Shown: positions 63,910 through 64,000 of the stretch, piece after piece
How positions within the stretch are numbered: position 1 is the first letter of the stretch
How the letters are laid out: each line of letters begins with the position of its first letter
Assembly (NCBI RefSeq): GCF_009909185.1
Contig: NZ_JAAAMV010000013.1
Span: 62,001 to 126,000, forward strand
Reading direction: 5' to 3'
DNA length: 64,000 nucleotides
Source of the DNA: Paenibacillus glycinis
GTDB taxonomy: Bacteria; Bacillota; Bacilli; Paenibacillales; Paenibacillaceae
Position numbers and translations under genes: made by a program
The notes under the pieces: generated by a model
The model's input: only the letters and a program-made list of their open reading frames with translations
What the model was told of the DNA's origin: nothing
Databases searched by the model: none

Positions 63910-64000
63910 ATGGTAACGATCGTAGCACACCGCGGATGTTCGGGCGTCGCGCCCGAGAATACGATGGCGGCGTTCAAGCTGGCGCTCGGCGAGCCGGATA
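63910..64000 (+). CDS. Glycerophosphodiester phosphodiesterase, N-terminal fragment
   Basis: Thirty codons are visible before the window ends: VTIVAHRGCSGVAPENTMAAF. AHRG and APENT are the hallmark catalytic blocks of GDPD/UgpQ enzymes, which split glycerophosphodiesters into an alcohol and glycerol-3-phosphate. GAGAAGGG lies upstream of ATG 63910. No signal peptide is seen, so it should act in the cytoplasm on diesters brought in by the importer. It completes the glycerol-phosphate theme of the operon. Confidence 0.92.
   Translation, partial: MVTIVAHRGCSGVAPENTMAAFKLALGEPD

Overview
The window is chromosomal DNA of a Gram-positive bacterium of the Paenibacillus/Cohnella type (family level is inference). 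The support is purine-rich ribosome binding sites, TTG/GTG starts, a GlpP antiterminator with its leader hairpin, LacI and GH127 carbohydrate genes and an UgpABCE-like importer. It has two halves of very different composition: an AT-rich accessory island (about 1-42,400) and a GC-rich, regular metabolic chromosome (about 42,600-64,000).

Island, left part (1-7,330): small DNA-binding proteins, a winged-helix/PD-(D/E)xK protein, a UvrD-type helicase, a NUDIX hydrolase, a second nuclease-like protein, and an XRE regulator with a tandem 12-bp repeat in its promoter. Middle (7,413-21,045): a complete type 1 BREX phage-defence operon, brxA-brxB-brxC-pglX-pglZ-brxL, with unrecognised small genes at both ends and two hairpins inside. 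Next (21,102-24,380): a ParM-like actin gene with a small partner, divergent from a P-loop ATPase/helicase-like gene across a repeat-rich intergenic region, which looks plasmid-derived. Then comes a 1.2-kb region without genes, with repeats, followed by gene stumps (one resembling the N-terminus of Cap4/DUF4297 nucleases) and a frameshifted tyrosine recombinase.

Tn7-like part (27,165-32,987): tnsA-tnsB-tnsC-tnsD(tniQ). TnsB keeps its DDE triad, but TnsA has substitutions at all three catalytic positions (E to Q, D to N, K to T), and tnsC is frameshifted near its start. Downstream are defence-like cargo genes: a CoiA-like nuclease with an OLD-family ATPase/TOPRIM protein; a GmrSD-like DUF262/DUF1524/DUF5655 protein; and a two-gene unit of a DGQR-motif protein and a protein with a HEPN RNase motif. 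At 41,736-42,030 six AATAAAGT-type sites, resembling Tn7 TnsB sites, lie in two converging groups. An XRE regulator and a frameshifted HEPN-like gene mark the island edge.

Chromosomal half: an ABC exporter with a zinc ribbon plus DUF1854 protein; an NAD(P)H oxidoreductase; two alpha/beta hydrolases; an AlkD-like DNA repair protein; a LacI-controlled carbohydrate cluster (LacI, zinc dehydrogenase, Gfo/Idh oxidoreductase, Cof-type HAD phosphatase, GH127 beta-L-arabinofuranosidase) with a clear palindromic operator; and a glycerol-phosphate cluster (metallophosphoesterase, glpP, leader terminator, ugpB-like lipoprotein, HAD, ugpC, ugpA, ugpE and the start of a glycerophosphodiester phosphodiesterase).

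The best candidates for something undescribed are the DGQR/HEPN gene pair, the OLD plus CoiA-like nuclease pair, and the Tn7-like element whose TnsA appears catalytically dead.
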